From assembly GCA_020796225.1 (NCBI GenBank), contig CM036767.1:10961927-11025926 (forward strand): a stretch of 64,000 nucleotides of DNA, written 5' to 3'. Positions 1 to 13,100 of the stretch are shown here, one piece after another. The position numbers and the translations under genes were made by a program. The notes under the pieces are model-generated. The model saw only the letters and a list, made by a program, of their open reading frames with translations. It was not told the DNA's origin and made no database searches. Origin of the DNA: Arion vulgaris. Its lineage: Eukaryota > Mollusca > Gastropoda > Stylommatophora > Arionidae. Position 1 is the first letter of the stretch; every line of letters starts with the position of its first letter.

Positions 1-215
1 AACATCACACCAGGCCATTATGCGGTTCAGTTCTTCCTGGAGTTTATTAGCAATTTCATCCCTGTTTCTCCCCTGTCTGTACACCATGATGTCGTCTGCA
101 AATGACAGCGTTCGTCCCCTTCCAGATAATTGCTGCTTCATAATCATTATGGTGAATACATTGAATAGTACTGGAGATAGTGGAGACCTCTGGGGTAGGC
201 CCGGTGAAATTTTTA
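1..215 (-). mobile_element. LINE reverse transcriptase fragment (open to window edge)
   Basis: Read on the minus strand, one frame stays open and shows two classic non-LTR reverse transcriptase blocks: a PQRSPLSPVLFN segment, then LSFADDIMVYRQ with the catalytic F/YADD box. The element continues past the window start, so its ends are unknown. The frame is unbroken here, which suggests a fairly young copy. Confidence 0.8.
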
Positions 216-1103
216 TCGTTCTATCTGACGATGACTGAGAGTCAGGATCGCCAGAGCATACTCAAGCACAGAAAGGACCAGACCCTGGTATAAAGACAAT
301 ATTCGTGAGCTCGCATACCAGTTGAAAAGTGTCTGCAGCAGAACCAACCACTTTAACCGATTTTCATTACTGATGCTGAGAATTTTGGCTGTGGATGATT
401 CTTTTCACTTATTTTGGGTCCACATATGCTCTAGCCATATTTATTCCATACTCCATGGTCGGGAAATCAAGGAGAAAATGACCACTGCATATTCAACGTT
501 TGAAAGGACCAGCACCTGTTACAAGATGACTAGCAGACGTTGCTCGATATTAGCAGCTGCCACGACTTTCATTACCGCCAGACCTTTGCGTGCCTGTTAT
601 TATAGCAATATGTTTCCAGAAACACATGCTGCGGTAAATTTGATTCTTTACGGGGGAAACTTGTTTTAATGTCGTAAAATCATGTTCACTAAGATAATAA
701 GGTCCGGTAGATATCGCACTCGCACGCAAAATATGTGCGTGTTTTACATAAAGCTGTTAGGTTAGAGAGAGTAGCTTAAAAATAATATACCACCGCTAAA
801 GCTAATGTAAATATTATTAATTATATATATTAAAATTCAAATTATTGAATTGACAACAACAAAAACACACTTTTTAGAAGTATTAATTAGGCAACTTTAT
901 TCGAACTTTTGTTCGGTCTTACTAACAGTAACTGACACGCCACAAATAAATAGTAATCGATTTTATTATATTCAACAAACAACCGTCGTCTGCCGTTCGG
1001 GAAGGAACAAGATGTCAAATGTGAGGTTAGGTGCATAGTGACAGTGCAACGGAAACACCTATGAATCGCGGATCTGCTTAACTCGCACGGCATTCAAATA
1101 AGA
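216..1103. other. Sequence upstream of MBOAT7, nothing recognised
   Basis: AT-rich sequence between the LINE fragment and the first MBOAT7 coding exon. It should hold the MBOAT7 promoter and 5' UTR, but I see no TATA box, CpG cluster or splice structure that I can defend. Confidence 0.3.
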
Positions 1104-4100
1104 ATGGTTTCAGACGATCTTATGTATGCGTTTATAGCAATTTCTTCAGTTGCATCAGGCTGTTTAATAAGAGACGTACTAAAAGATAGTAACTCAAGAA
1201 AATTGTTATCAACATTTCTAGGAGTTTTCATGCTATGGTTGGTCTGTGGAAATCATATAATCCATCTGTTTATTACTGTAGCAGGAAATTGCATTTTACT
1301 GAGCACAGTGTCTCCGTCAAAAAACGAAAGGTAGACTTATTTATAAAGTGTAAACTTGTATATTATAGTATATATATATATATTTCTATTGTTTAACTGT
1401 ATTCGCAATGTTAATAATCATGTGTTCTCGGCAGCCACATCAGACAATAAACATTGTGATTGTCTTTGATGATCCAATCATTCAAATTTAATCATTGATA
1501 TTGTAAATTATTTACTTCAAACTAATGACTAATCAAACATTTAACATCACAATCATCATGTAACTAATTATATAATAACGTATGTCGTATTCCCAAGTGT
1601 TTTAAAAGGATAATTAGGTTATTACAACTGTCATCAAATAGCTTTGTCCTGAATAGACTTACGCCACCCTAACACTAACACTACTAGCAGTGAACAGTCC
1701 TTTGGGTTTTCTTTCTTTGGGATATCATTTTCAGCAGTCATGCTGATGATGATCAAATCACTTACATCCTGAATCCATCTTCTCCTGAGTCGTCCTCTTC
1801 TCCTGAGTCGTCCTCTTCTCCTGAGTCGTCCTCTTCTCCTGAGTCGTCCTCTTCTCTATGTAGGGATGCCTCCTTCCATAATGGTCTTCTCCAACCCTTG
1901 TCTTTTTATACGTAAAAAATCTTCAACTTTCTTATTTGTAGCATCAGCCAGTTTTCTTTGATTTTGTGTTCTTTCTGGATAGATCTATTTGTTCTCTTCT
2001 CTGTCAATAATATATGAACTTTATAACTACACACCTATTGGGATGCTATAATTTTGTCAATGCACAGAGTATCCAGGAGACAAAACATATGTTATGTCTG
2101 CCGTATAGGAAGTCTGAATTTCTTCGCTTCTTTTGCATCCGTTGCTTGATAAAGGTCTTTTGGATGAAATGTTGCTGTATCTTGTTTTTGGGCTTTTGTA
2201 TCTTGTGTTTTGTCTTTGTTGAACATATAAAAAAAAGTAAAGGAACCCAATCATACCTCGTGGTATATAGGTCAATACAGTGTTAGGACTGTATTTTTCA
2301 TTGACCGTCGGCACACGATGGGTGATGTGGTCAGCATCACGCGGCCACCTTTACTTTCCCAGAGCTTGTCTGGTACCCAGTTGAGGCTGGGTCGACCTGA
2401 GAGCCGTCGTGGTTGGGAAAAATTCCATGCGCATTGCGGGAGCTGAACCCAGACCACCAGCCTTGCGAGCGAGTTCACTAACAACTACGTTACAGCGGCT
2501 CTCATTGAACATATACAATTATAATAAATATGATGGGGTCAGTGCTGAGTTGGAGACAAGATTTTCCCATGTCTGTTGAACTGGTAGTATCATAGTATGC
2601 ATCTTCATTATTGGGACATGACTGTTCTATTTTCCAGTTTATAGTGTTACACATGTGCTGTTGGCCACTTCCTAGGCTATACATGTGCCAATGCATCAAT
2701 GCCGTTTTTTAGAAAGTGAACCATCTTCAGCTAATAACATATATGTTCTATTGAGTCCAAGATTCAGTAATGTAGATTGTGCATAGTTAACTAATATTTA
2801 AAACAGCAAACTCTTTAAATGATAAAAAAAGACAGCGCAGTTTATATAAGAGACAACGTTTATTATATAGTAAATATTTAAAGTGGATAAAAGGAAGGAA
2901 GGAAAAGGGTACAATTTATTTTGTCATGCTATGAGATTGAAGCCTAAATAAAATGACATGATTCTCTGGAGGGCATGATCCTGCGTAAATGGAGGAGAGG
3001 AAGACAAATGAGAAAACGGATGCAAGATGTCATAAACCTGAGTATGACTGCAGCAGTTGCTGAATGCGTCATGCAGAACAGGCAGACATTTAGAGCTACT
3101 GTTGTAGGAGCCAAGTTCCAACAGGGAACAATCTAAAGCAGCATTTCCCAAACTGGGGTCTGCATAGGTACTCACAGGGGGTCCTCAAGCGCTTAAGAAA
3201 TAATATGATCTTTGACATTTCAAACAGAAAAATACATTTAAAAAACATGTATTAAAACAGTGGTAAACTAGTTCCGCTGTGAAATCAAAGGACCTGGACC
3301 ATTAAAAAAAAAAAAAAAAGGAACCCTTCATACCTCGTGGTATATAGGTCAATACAGTGTTAGACCTGTATTTTCATTGACCGTCGACACATGATGGGTG
3401 ATGTGGTCAGCATCACGCCGGCCGCCTTTACTTTCCCAGAGCATGTCTGGTACCCAGTTGAGGCTGGGTCGACCTGAGAGCCGTCGCGGTCGGGAAAAAT
3501 TCCACGCGCATTGTGGGAGCTGAACCCAGACCACCAGCCTTAAGAAGCGAATTGACTAACAACTACGCTACAGCGGCTCTCACCTGGTACATACCGGAGT
3601 CTAAATGCCTGACAGGACAAAATGAAAGATCATTTGAAGTTTCCCGCAGTCTGAGAAATTGGAGCCAGCTTGACTGTTGGTGTGGTGTAATAATAATAAT
3701 AATAACTCCATCGTTAGTGGATTTTCATATATAGAAACCTTTAGGGTCTGTGGCAGCAAAATGTATTCACAAAGGGGATCCGCAAATGCAAAGTTTGGGA
3801 ACCGCTGATCTAGAGGATGATGATGAATAGTATTGATATAAATATTTAAAGATAATATATAGCTGTCTTTGATCATACAGATATAGCTAGTGCATAAGTT
3901 TATTTGTTTTAAATAATACAGGTCAACTGCAGCTATTATGATTATGCTTGCTGAAAACCTGTCATTCAGATATGCTTTTAGGGGCCAGGCACTCCATTCC
4001 CCTTCGGAGGACTACATGCAAGCTGTATGGGCTTGTAGCAGTTAGCTATGTCGCTGACTACTAGCATCAGTGAAAGAACAAAGCTGACTGAGACTCGCTT

Positions 4101-7100
4101 CACCTCACGTGGCGGCCCTGAATCAGACAACTACCAAAAAGTCTGGCTAAGTTGGTGGAAATCAAAGAGGAAGAAGCTAACCCAGGATCCAAAAAAAAGG
4201 CTATGCTGAAGTTGGGCTGTAAGGTGCAGATACCACAGCTCACGCTGAAAACTGTGACACAACGCATTTGTTCTCTGTACTGCATCCTGCTATAACCAGG
4301 GGGAATATGAGAACAAACACTGAAGAAGAAGATAAATGCTATTAAACCTATGTAGAACATGTGTTTATTTTTATCATAATTTATCCTAGAAACTTGCCAG
4401 GTAAAAGTTTCATATGGAACTTTGGCTACTTAGCTGTGTTTCGGACTGTCCATTGGTTTGGTCTTCCTGCTCCGTCACCAGTTACAAATGCTGCACAGTT
4501 ATTTTTAACACTTCGGGTTGGTATATATATCTATATTGAGATTCATTTTGAGTATATGTTAGGGCAGTGGTTTTCAATCTTCCTTATGCTGTGACCCTTT
4601 AATACAGTTCCTCATGTTGTGGTGACTCCCAACCATAAAATAATGAAACAATATTTATCTCTAATTATGATAAATATGTGTTTTGCGATGGTCTTAGGGG
4701 ACCCCTATGAAATGGTCGTTTGGGCCCCAAAGGGTTCGCGACCCACAGTTTGAGAACCACTGTGTTAGGGTTTTATTTTTTTTTTTTATAAATGCACATA
4801 TATTTGAACGTTACTGTACTTTTAGATTTTTCTAATACTATATGCAATAATGCATTTATGGTTACTAATATGAACATCCTTATTTACATTGTACTTCCTG
4901 TGGATACTGCATGGTATTACATAATGTTAACTCTTTCCACGTCAATTGCAGCACACTACGCCACAGCGTATTCCGTTGAACTCCATTCACCACACACTGC
5001 ACCATTTGAGTTGTTTCCCTTATACAAGTCTTTCTAGTTTTACTTCTACTATTTTTACTGCTACTACTTTTAACCTTGTTATTCTAATAGGTTGCCCAGT
5101 TTTTCAAATTAGTATATAATAAGATATATATATATATATGTTTACTTATTAATGGTAGTTCGTTTTGTTTTTTCGATCCAGAAGCATTGAGCTGAAAGCT
5201 CTTGGCTCGTGTCATGGACATCGTAACCTTCGACTCGGTGCCACGAACACGTAAATCTGGGAACCTGTAGCTTTCTGCCAGTCGCGAGTTGAACCCGCCT
5301 TACAGAGACTAGTCACCCGTAGTCAACGCAGCTCTGAACAGCGGCAGTTACGTTTAAAAAAATTGCTTTATTTTATTCCCATCAATTAACCATGTATACC
5401 TGAGGAAATAACTGCGTATGGAAAGAGTTAAAACAATCCATATCCTTCATTTTTGTCATTTGCCCGCTAGGAATTGAGGTGTAATCATGGCACCAAATTT
5501 GGCATCTTACTGATTTTTGTGTGAAGGCTTCCTTTCCTTATCGTAATTGTCTATATTCAAGTGAGCCTTATTCAGATTTCAGAAGTACTTGAAATTTAGA
5601 CCCTCAAGTAACTCTGAGTAGGAGTCTCTGCAGCACTAAGCATATCACTACCCGCCTAGAGCTGTTGGAGGTTTCTAGGTTTTAAAGAAAGCCGGTACTC
5701 CCCACTGCACTATTGGAAAAAGAGTGAAAATTTATAATTCCTGGGGTTCGAAGAAGAAGACCCTCAAGTAAACGATCAAGTTCTCCTGTACTAGTACTAT
5801 GTGCACACACAGAATTTAGGGCCAAGTTGGCATTGAATCCCATAATTTCCGCAGCATGTGCTATCAACTTCACTTTCTGCGACCCCATCCATATGTCATT
5901 TGGTATTGTTGTTCCTGATCTGCGAAGGATTGTGAGTTTGCACTATTTATCCTGTGCTAGGCAATGGAGATTTTACTCTCAGCTCCTTATAGAGTGTTAC
6001 TCAATTCAACTCATTTGGATTTTCAGTAATTTTGCAATTCAATTTTGCATTAATTTAAATGTTTTTGTTGAATTTAGCCAGGGCAGTGACTTTGCAGTGA
6101 CCTTCGTAAATGGATGTTTACGTAGAATAGAGGGATTGAGATGGTATGATAAGATTACAAACGAGGTACTCAGAGAAAGAACAAAGCAAATACCAGTGGA
6201 GAAAGAGCTCAGGAAGAGACGCTGGCGATGGATAGGACATACATTGAGAAGACCGACCGGAAGCATTGCAAGACGAGCACTGTTTTGGAACCCACAGGGA
6301 AAGAGGAGTAGGGAAGGCCTAGACAGACCTGGAGGCTGATATTAAAAGGATAGGTAAAACATGGAAAGAATTGGAATGGAATGGCAAGGGAGAGGAAGAG
6401 CTGAAAGAAGTTTGTCGAAGACCTGTGCTCCGTTGGGAGTTGAAAGGTGAAGAAGAAGTAGTGACTTTGCAGCTTACTCTTAAAGATTATCAACTAACTA
6501 CTAAAGTTTCTTTTATGCACTCAACTTGATCATGGGACCTACATGTTATTGTTCATCTTCAATAGAACTAGGAACTCTGTCTCACCTACTAGATAAGGGA
6601 TCTCTAGGAAAAAAAACTGATAGCTCTATGCTTGGAACGAACCAAGTATATTTGGAGTGGGAGAAGAGCACCTTACCTCCACATCACAGAGATCCCTATT
6701 TGTTCTGCTAAATAGTTGTTTCTTCTTTGAACACTCCATATCGACCACTTGTTCTGTGTGATTTGTATGTGATCTGAGCCTAAAAGCGATTGTACGCTGC
6801 ACCATTTATGCGCCTACAAGTAGGCCAGTACATCTGATTTCTGCAACGCTTTTTATTTACTAGAGTAGCTTTCCTAGGTCCTACATCAGTTGCCTCTTAC
6901 GACATGCCTTGTAGGTCACAGTTATTCTATTCTTTGCTTCCCATGCGGGCCCTGGCAACACACGGGCGAAAAAGTAGTATTATGACACATATAACGATAA
7001 TGTAAACCTTTGTAAATTGTTTATTTTTTTGTTGCTTTATCTCATGTTTTTCTTTCTAATTTCTTAGATGATTGGTTTGGCGTTTGAGATTCAGGACAGC

Positions 7101-10100
7101 TACTGCAGAAAGATTTTATCATTAGACAAAAGCAACCCAAATGGAAAAGATATTGAGCTGAAGATTAAATACTGCAACATTGATGTTAGCAGCATTGGTG
7201 TTGTCAGTTATGCTTTCTGTTACATAGGGATACTAACAGGTGGGAATCCAGGATACTACTGATGGCATTTATATGGCTTTTATCATTATGTTGTTTGTTT
7301 GTTTGTGTACACTGTTATCAACAAAATAACCACTCTTTGTAATCTGCGGTGGCGGGGCTCAAGGAAACAAAGAATAGTACCACTGCGACCTACAAGGCAT
7401 GTTGTAGAGGCGACTGATGTAGGGGTCTAGTGAAGCTACCTAGTATATAAAAGCATCGCAGAAATCAGATGTTCTGGCCTACGTGTAGGCGTATAACTGG
7501 CACAATGTACAATCACCCTTAGGCTCAGATTACATACAAATCACACAGAGTTGTTTACAAGTGGTCGATATGAAGCGTTCGAAGAAGAGGAAGATGTAAT
7601 CTGCGTGGTTTGCAACTAGCACATGAGCACGTTGTAGCCCCTGCAGTATGTAGGACAGGCACATCCTAATTTTGACCAAAGTGTAAGCATATTATCCAAC
7701 AGGATACAAATTTGTACAGATGGTAACTGTAAGATTTTACAAACAGAAAAACCCCACTTTAAAGTATCACATCTGAAGTTATACTGCAACATGGCACCAG
7801 ATCTGGTTGGTCAGAGTTGACTCATGCCATTTAATATTTACATTTGTATTACAAAACCCATTTTCATCATCATCAAATAGCTTGTCCTGAGCAGAACTTT
7901 ACCTCCTTAACAGTCCTTCAGAGTTCCTCTCATAGGCTAGATGTCCTGCCTCTGCAGCGATCATGCTGAAACCATCAGTTACATCCTGAATCCATCTTTT
8001 CCATGGTCTTCCTTTTCTCCTCTTTACCTGGATGCCTCCCTTCCATGATGATCTTCTCCAGCCCATGTCTCTTTATATGTCCAAAATACTTTAATTTTCT
8101 CACTCTTATAACCCATTTTCATAACTATGAGGTATATTGGGAATAGATGTTAGGCTCATATTTTTATTTGACCCTCGGCACATGATGGGTGTTGTATATA
8201 TTATTTTATATGTAATTGATGATACTACATTGCCAATCGTAAGCTGCTAATTAAAAATGTGGTATGAAATGGGTTCCTTTCTTCGGTTACTTAACATGGC
8301 TGCAGCTGTTGTTGACTGTGTGGTGTCGGGGTCCGCAAGGAAGCAAAGAATAGTACTACTGCGACCTAAATGGCATGTTGTAAGAAGTACTGATGTAGGA
8401 CCTAGGAAGCTACCTAGTAAATAAAAGCATTGCAGAAATCGGAGGTGCTGGCCTACTTGTAGACGCATAATTGCACAAGTACAATCGTTCTTACTCATCT
8501 TCAGATCACATACAAATCACAAAGATGGTTTAACAAGTGGTCGATATGGAGCATTTGAAGAAGAAGAAGCTGCAGCGTTTAGTATTTTATACAGCTTATA
8601 TGTCATTTGAAGACATTAGAACGCTCAGAATTAGTTTCTGTGATTTCTGCTAAATATTCTGTTTGAAATGTTTTTACAACCTTCGACACTAACAATACTT
8701 TGATCTCTTATTTGTTGTAGTTCATTACAAAACTTCAGTGAGTAATGTTGCATTTATTTTCATTTTGTAGTAAATACAGTTGCTAATTTTGTTGTGTTGC
8801 ACAGGTCCATACTTCAAGTATCGAACATACCAAGATTGGTTGAATTTATCAGACACGGTCAACTTGAATCGTCAGAAGTTCCTTATTAAAAGAGCTATAC
8901 AGTTACCAGTAATAGCTGTTAGCTATTTATTCTTTTCCTATTTCTTCAATATTAAGGTAAAAATCTAGTAGCTTGGTTAAATAACTTTGTCTAAATATCT
9001 TCTTCTTCTTTTGTCGTCACACTGCTACCGGGTTGTTGCCCAGTGTCGTGGTTTTCTGTTTTGTCTTGCGCTGTTCTGGTGGCTTGTGTGATTGTTATCT
9101 TTGCTCTTTCACAGGATTCTGCTACACCATCTAACCATCTTTTCCGTGGTCTTCCTCTTGCCTTTTTCCCGATGTTCTGTTGTAGAAGACTCTGTATACT
9201 GTGGAGTTTGATATTGTTAATCCAAACGCACTTGATGTCTTCCTTTTACTATGCAGTTCCAGTATAGCTTTAGCAATTTATTCTTATCCTATTTCTTCAA
9301 TATTGGTAAAATCTGTAGCTTGTTAAATAACTTTGTCTAAGATTTAATATAGTTAATTTTTGTGACATGTCTCATTCATGTTGCTCTTATAAATATATAT
9401 AGTTAATATAATCATAATCACACTGATTAGTTTTATCTTCACATTATAACACATTTGTTTCATTTCCATTATAAAACATGATTAATTTCATCACCGTTAA
9501 ACCACATTAGTTCCATCATCAGTAAACCAATTCATCAGTTACCAATTTATCACCGTAAACCACATTAGCTATTTTAACACGTAAACACATTAGTTTTCTC
9601 ACTAGTATAGTACATAGTTTCACTGCCAGTACAGCACATTAGCTCCATCACAAGTAAACCACTTTGGTTTCATCACCAGTAAACCACATCAGCTCCACCA
9701 CCAGTAAACCACATTAGCTCCATCACCAGTAAACCACATTAGCTCCATCACAAGTCAACCACATTAGCGACATCACCAGTATGACACCATGATTAGTTGT
9801 TATATAACTAATTTGTTAAATATATGGAAGTTGTGAGTGTGTAAAGTGCAAGCTGCTACTTCCTAAAACCAAACAATCAGAAGTCACTGTATAGTTAATT
9901 AGTGAATAATTTACTTTCAAGAAGAAAATTAGCTAAATTATTAGCAGCATAAACTAAATTTTTTCATACCTCTTTGTCCCTAGTATGTTGAAACAGATGA
10001 ATTCCTAGAGAGATCATTCACTTATCGTCTTTTATACATGGTTCCAATGTTCATTATTTTCCGAACACGCCTCTACACGGCTTGGATTATGTCAGAGTAC

Positions 10101-13100
10101 ATGTCGATAACTGCAGGTTTGGGAGCTTACCCTGTAAAATCTAATCCAAGGTGTGGTGACGGACCAACTGATTTTAAACAGCTGGATGTTGTGTAAGTAC
10201 ATTTCAGTCCGAGAAATTATGTAGCTTACTCAAGATACTTCATTTGTTATGGTGGAAAAATGAAAATCGTGGCATATCCTTTACAGAACGTAGCCATCTA
10301 CAACAGTACATGAGTCGTCTATTTTTCTAAGCACCACTTATACATTCAGTAATTTGCCATTGCTTTCTGAACGGTGAGGTCTGTGTTTTACTGTTTATAA
10401 AATTCAATGCGAACAGAATTGCTTGCCGTGGAGTTTGAACCAGGTACACTTAGGTTGTGATCAAGCTCACTACCGCTTAAGCTACAGACGCCCACATGAT
10501 GGATAGATGAGCTAGTAGTTGAAATTACATGTTGCGCAAGTATAGGACTGGATGCCTGAGTGACAGAGTGAGGAGTATGTTTAAACAGTGAGTCGCAGGA
10601 ACCATTAGTGTGCATACCCTTTAACATCTGTTGGGGGAGACCGGGCACTTATAGATCTGCTCTGAGTGCTATGACGTCGGCTCAGTAACCAATATCTACT
10701 ACCTTTATACTTTTTTAATAGCATTCTGCTGTATATATTTTCTACTGTGCACTTCTCTTCCATTCTTCTCTTTTTTTGTCAACCTTTTCTAATACACTTT
10801 TCAATCTCATATTTTCGCCCGTGTGTTGCCAGGGTACACAAGAGGAGCAAAGAATAGTAACGCTGTGACCTACAAGGCATGTCATAAGAGGTGACTACGG
10901 TAGGGGCCTCGGAAGCTACCTAGTAAATAAAAGCGTCACAGAAATCGGATGTGCTGGCCTACTTGTAGGTGCATAACTGCAGTCGCTCTTAGGCTCGGAT
11001 CACATACAAATCACAAAGAGTGGTTAACAATTGGTCGATATGGCACATTCAAAGAAGAAAGAAATCTCATATTTTTATTCTCTGCATAAATTGGAATCCA
11101 TAGGAAATATTATTTTATTTTTACAATGATAAAAGTCCTTTGTTTTTGTCTTACTACAATACATAATAGTATAGATTAACACACAGCTTGCTACAGTATA
11201 ATGATATAGATCCCACGTATTGCTTCAGTCTGATAGTAATTATGTATGTTGTTACAATACATAATGTAGGTTACTACAATATGATAGTTCAAACCTGAGT
11301 AGCACTTTTACCTTGTCCTCATGCAGGTATGAAGAGGAAAGAGATAACAAGAATGGTGACTATAATTTTGAAACCATCCACAATATTGATATTTATGGAT
11401 GCGAGTTAGCCTCTACGACCAAGCAAGGGTTGAGAAGTTGGAACATGAGTGTCCAATACTGGCTGGCAAATTATATTCATCGGCGAGTGCCCCACACTTA
11501 AAAGTCACAGGTAAACACTCTTATTTCAGTCTTTTAGTTTAATTGTAAATCACCAGAACATTGTAAAAATCCTGGCAGTCATGTACAATATTTGAAATTT
11601 TCTTTTTACAATTTAAACCTCTACAAAGAGCATATGTTTTTAAACAAGACCTGTTGCCCGTGTGGTGCCCAGACCCACAAGGGAAGCAAAGAATAGTACC
11701 ACTGCGACCTACAATGCATGTCATAAGAGCGACTTATATAGGCCCTAGGGATGCTACCTAGTAAATAAAAGCAGTGCAGAAATCGGATGTGCTGGCCTAC
11801 TTGTAGGCGCATAACTGGCACAACATACAATTGTTTTTAGACTCAGATCACATATAAAACACAGTGGTTGACAAGTGGTCGATATGGAGCATTCGAAGAA
11901 GAAGAAACATAACCTGTTAGTCTTCCTGTTCAATGTAGTTAATTCTAGTTTGTCCATTTCATTGTGTTACAGGGCATATCCACACAAATACTGAACTTTT
12001 CTGACAAGATGGGAACAAAATTTGCTTGTCTAAAGACGAAAGATTATGTAGTTCAGTAACTCTTGACAGAAATGGCTAACAAACAGTCCTGTTTAGGACT
12101 AGTCCCAGGTCACATCAAGAAAGAAATGTAATATGCTCTAATACAGGATGTTCAAGATAAAAGCGACCCCATTGACACATCGAAAGTTGCCAGTTACCTA
12201 TTGCACTGTGTATATTTACTATTTAAACCGGTTCTGACTAGCTCGTCCCACGTCACATTTGTTCATCTCCCCTTCCGCACTACAATTACACACCATCACA
12301 CAGCCTTGACCTATACTACATAATAACTGAACCTTCTCATTTTCATAAACATATGCCAGATTAGCGCATTGATAGGCCGCTTTTATCTTGAACATCCTGT
12401 ATAACCAAGAATAGACACCTGTCTTAGGTTGAAAGACAGTGCCTCGGCCTATTATAGGCTTAATCCACCACCTAACACACAAATAAACAAGCAGAAATGG
12501 CATGCCTCGTGCTGAGAGTGTTGCGAAAAGCATGAACTCTTGTAGCTCTAGCAACAATTCTAAGGTTCTCAGGGTAAAAATAAACGTGTGAACTGAATGA
12601 CACATTCAGGATTCGAGCGTCTCGCCCGTGTGGTGTTGGGGCTGCAAGGGACAAAGAATAGTACCACTGCAACCTACAAGGCATGTCGTATAAAGTAAAG
12701 GAACCCTTTCATACCTCGTGGTATATAGGTCAATACAGTGTTAGGCCTGTATTTTTCATTGACCGTTGGCACACGATGGTTGATGTGGTCAGCATCACGC
12801 CGGCCGCCTTTACTTTCCCAGAGCATGTCTGGTACCCAGTTGAGGCTGGAGTCGACCTAAGAGCCGTCTCGATCGGGAAAAATTCCACGCACACTGCGGG
12901 AGCTGAACCCAGACCGCCAGCCTTGAGAAGCGAGTTCGCTAACAACTACGCTACCGCGGCTCTCTAGGAAGCTACCTAGTAAATAAAAAGCATCCAGAAA
13001 TCAGGTGTGCTGACATACTTGTAGACACATAACTGGCATGACTACAATCGCTCTTAGACTCAGATCACATACAAATCACAGAGTGGTTAACAAACAAGTG

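Noticed and set aside
5827..6339. 170-codon plus-strand open frame as a host gene
   Set aside because: Only its second half has recognisable sequence, and that is the LINE-b C-terminus. The first half is family K and spacer.
9420..9790. CRISPR-like array
   Set aside because: Units are contiguous degenerate tandem copies without unique spacers, in a eukaryotic intron.
12219..12605. 128-codon minus-strand frame
   Set aside because: It crosses the end of the TA-flanked MITE and a SINE-E fragment, with no protein similarity.
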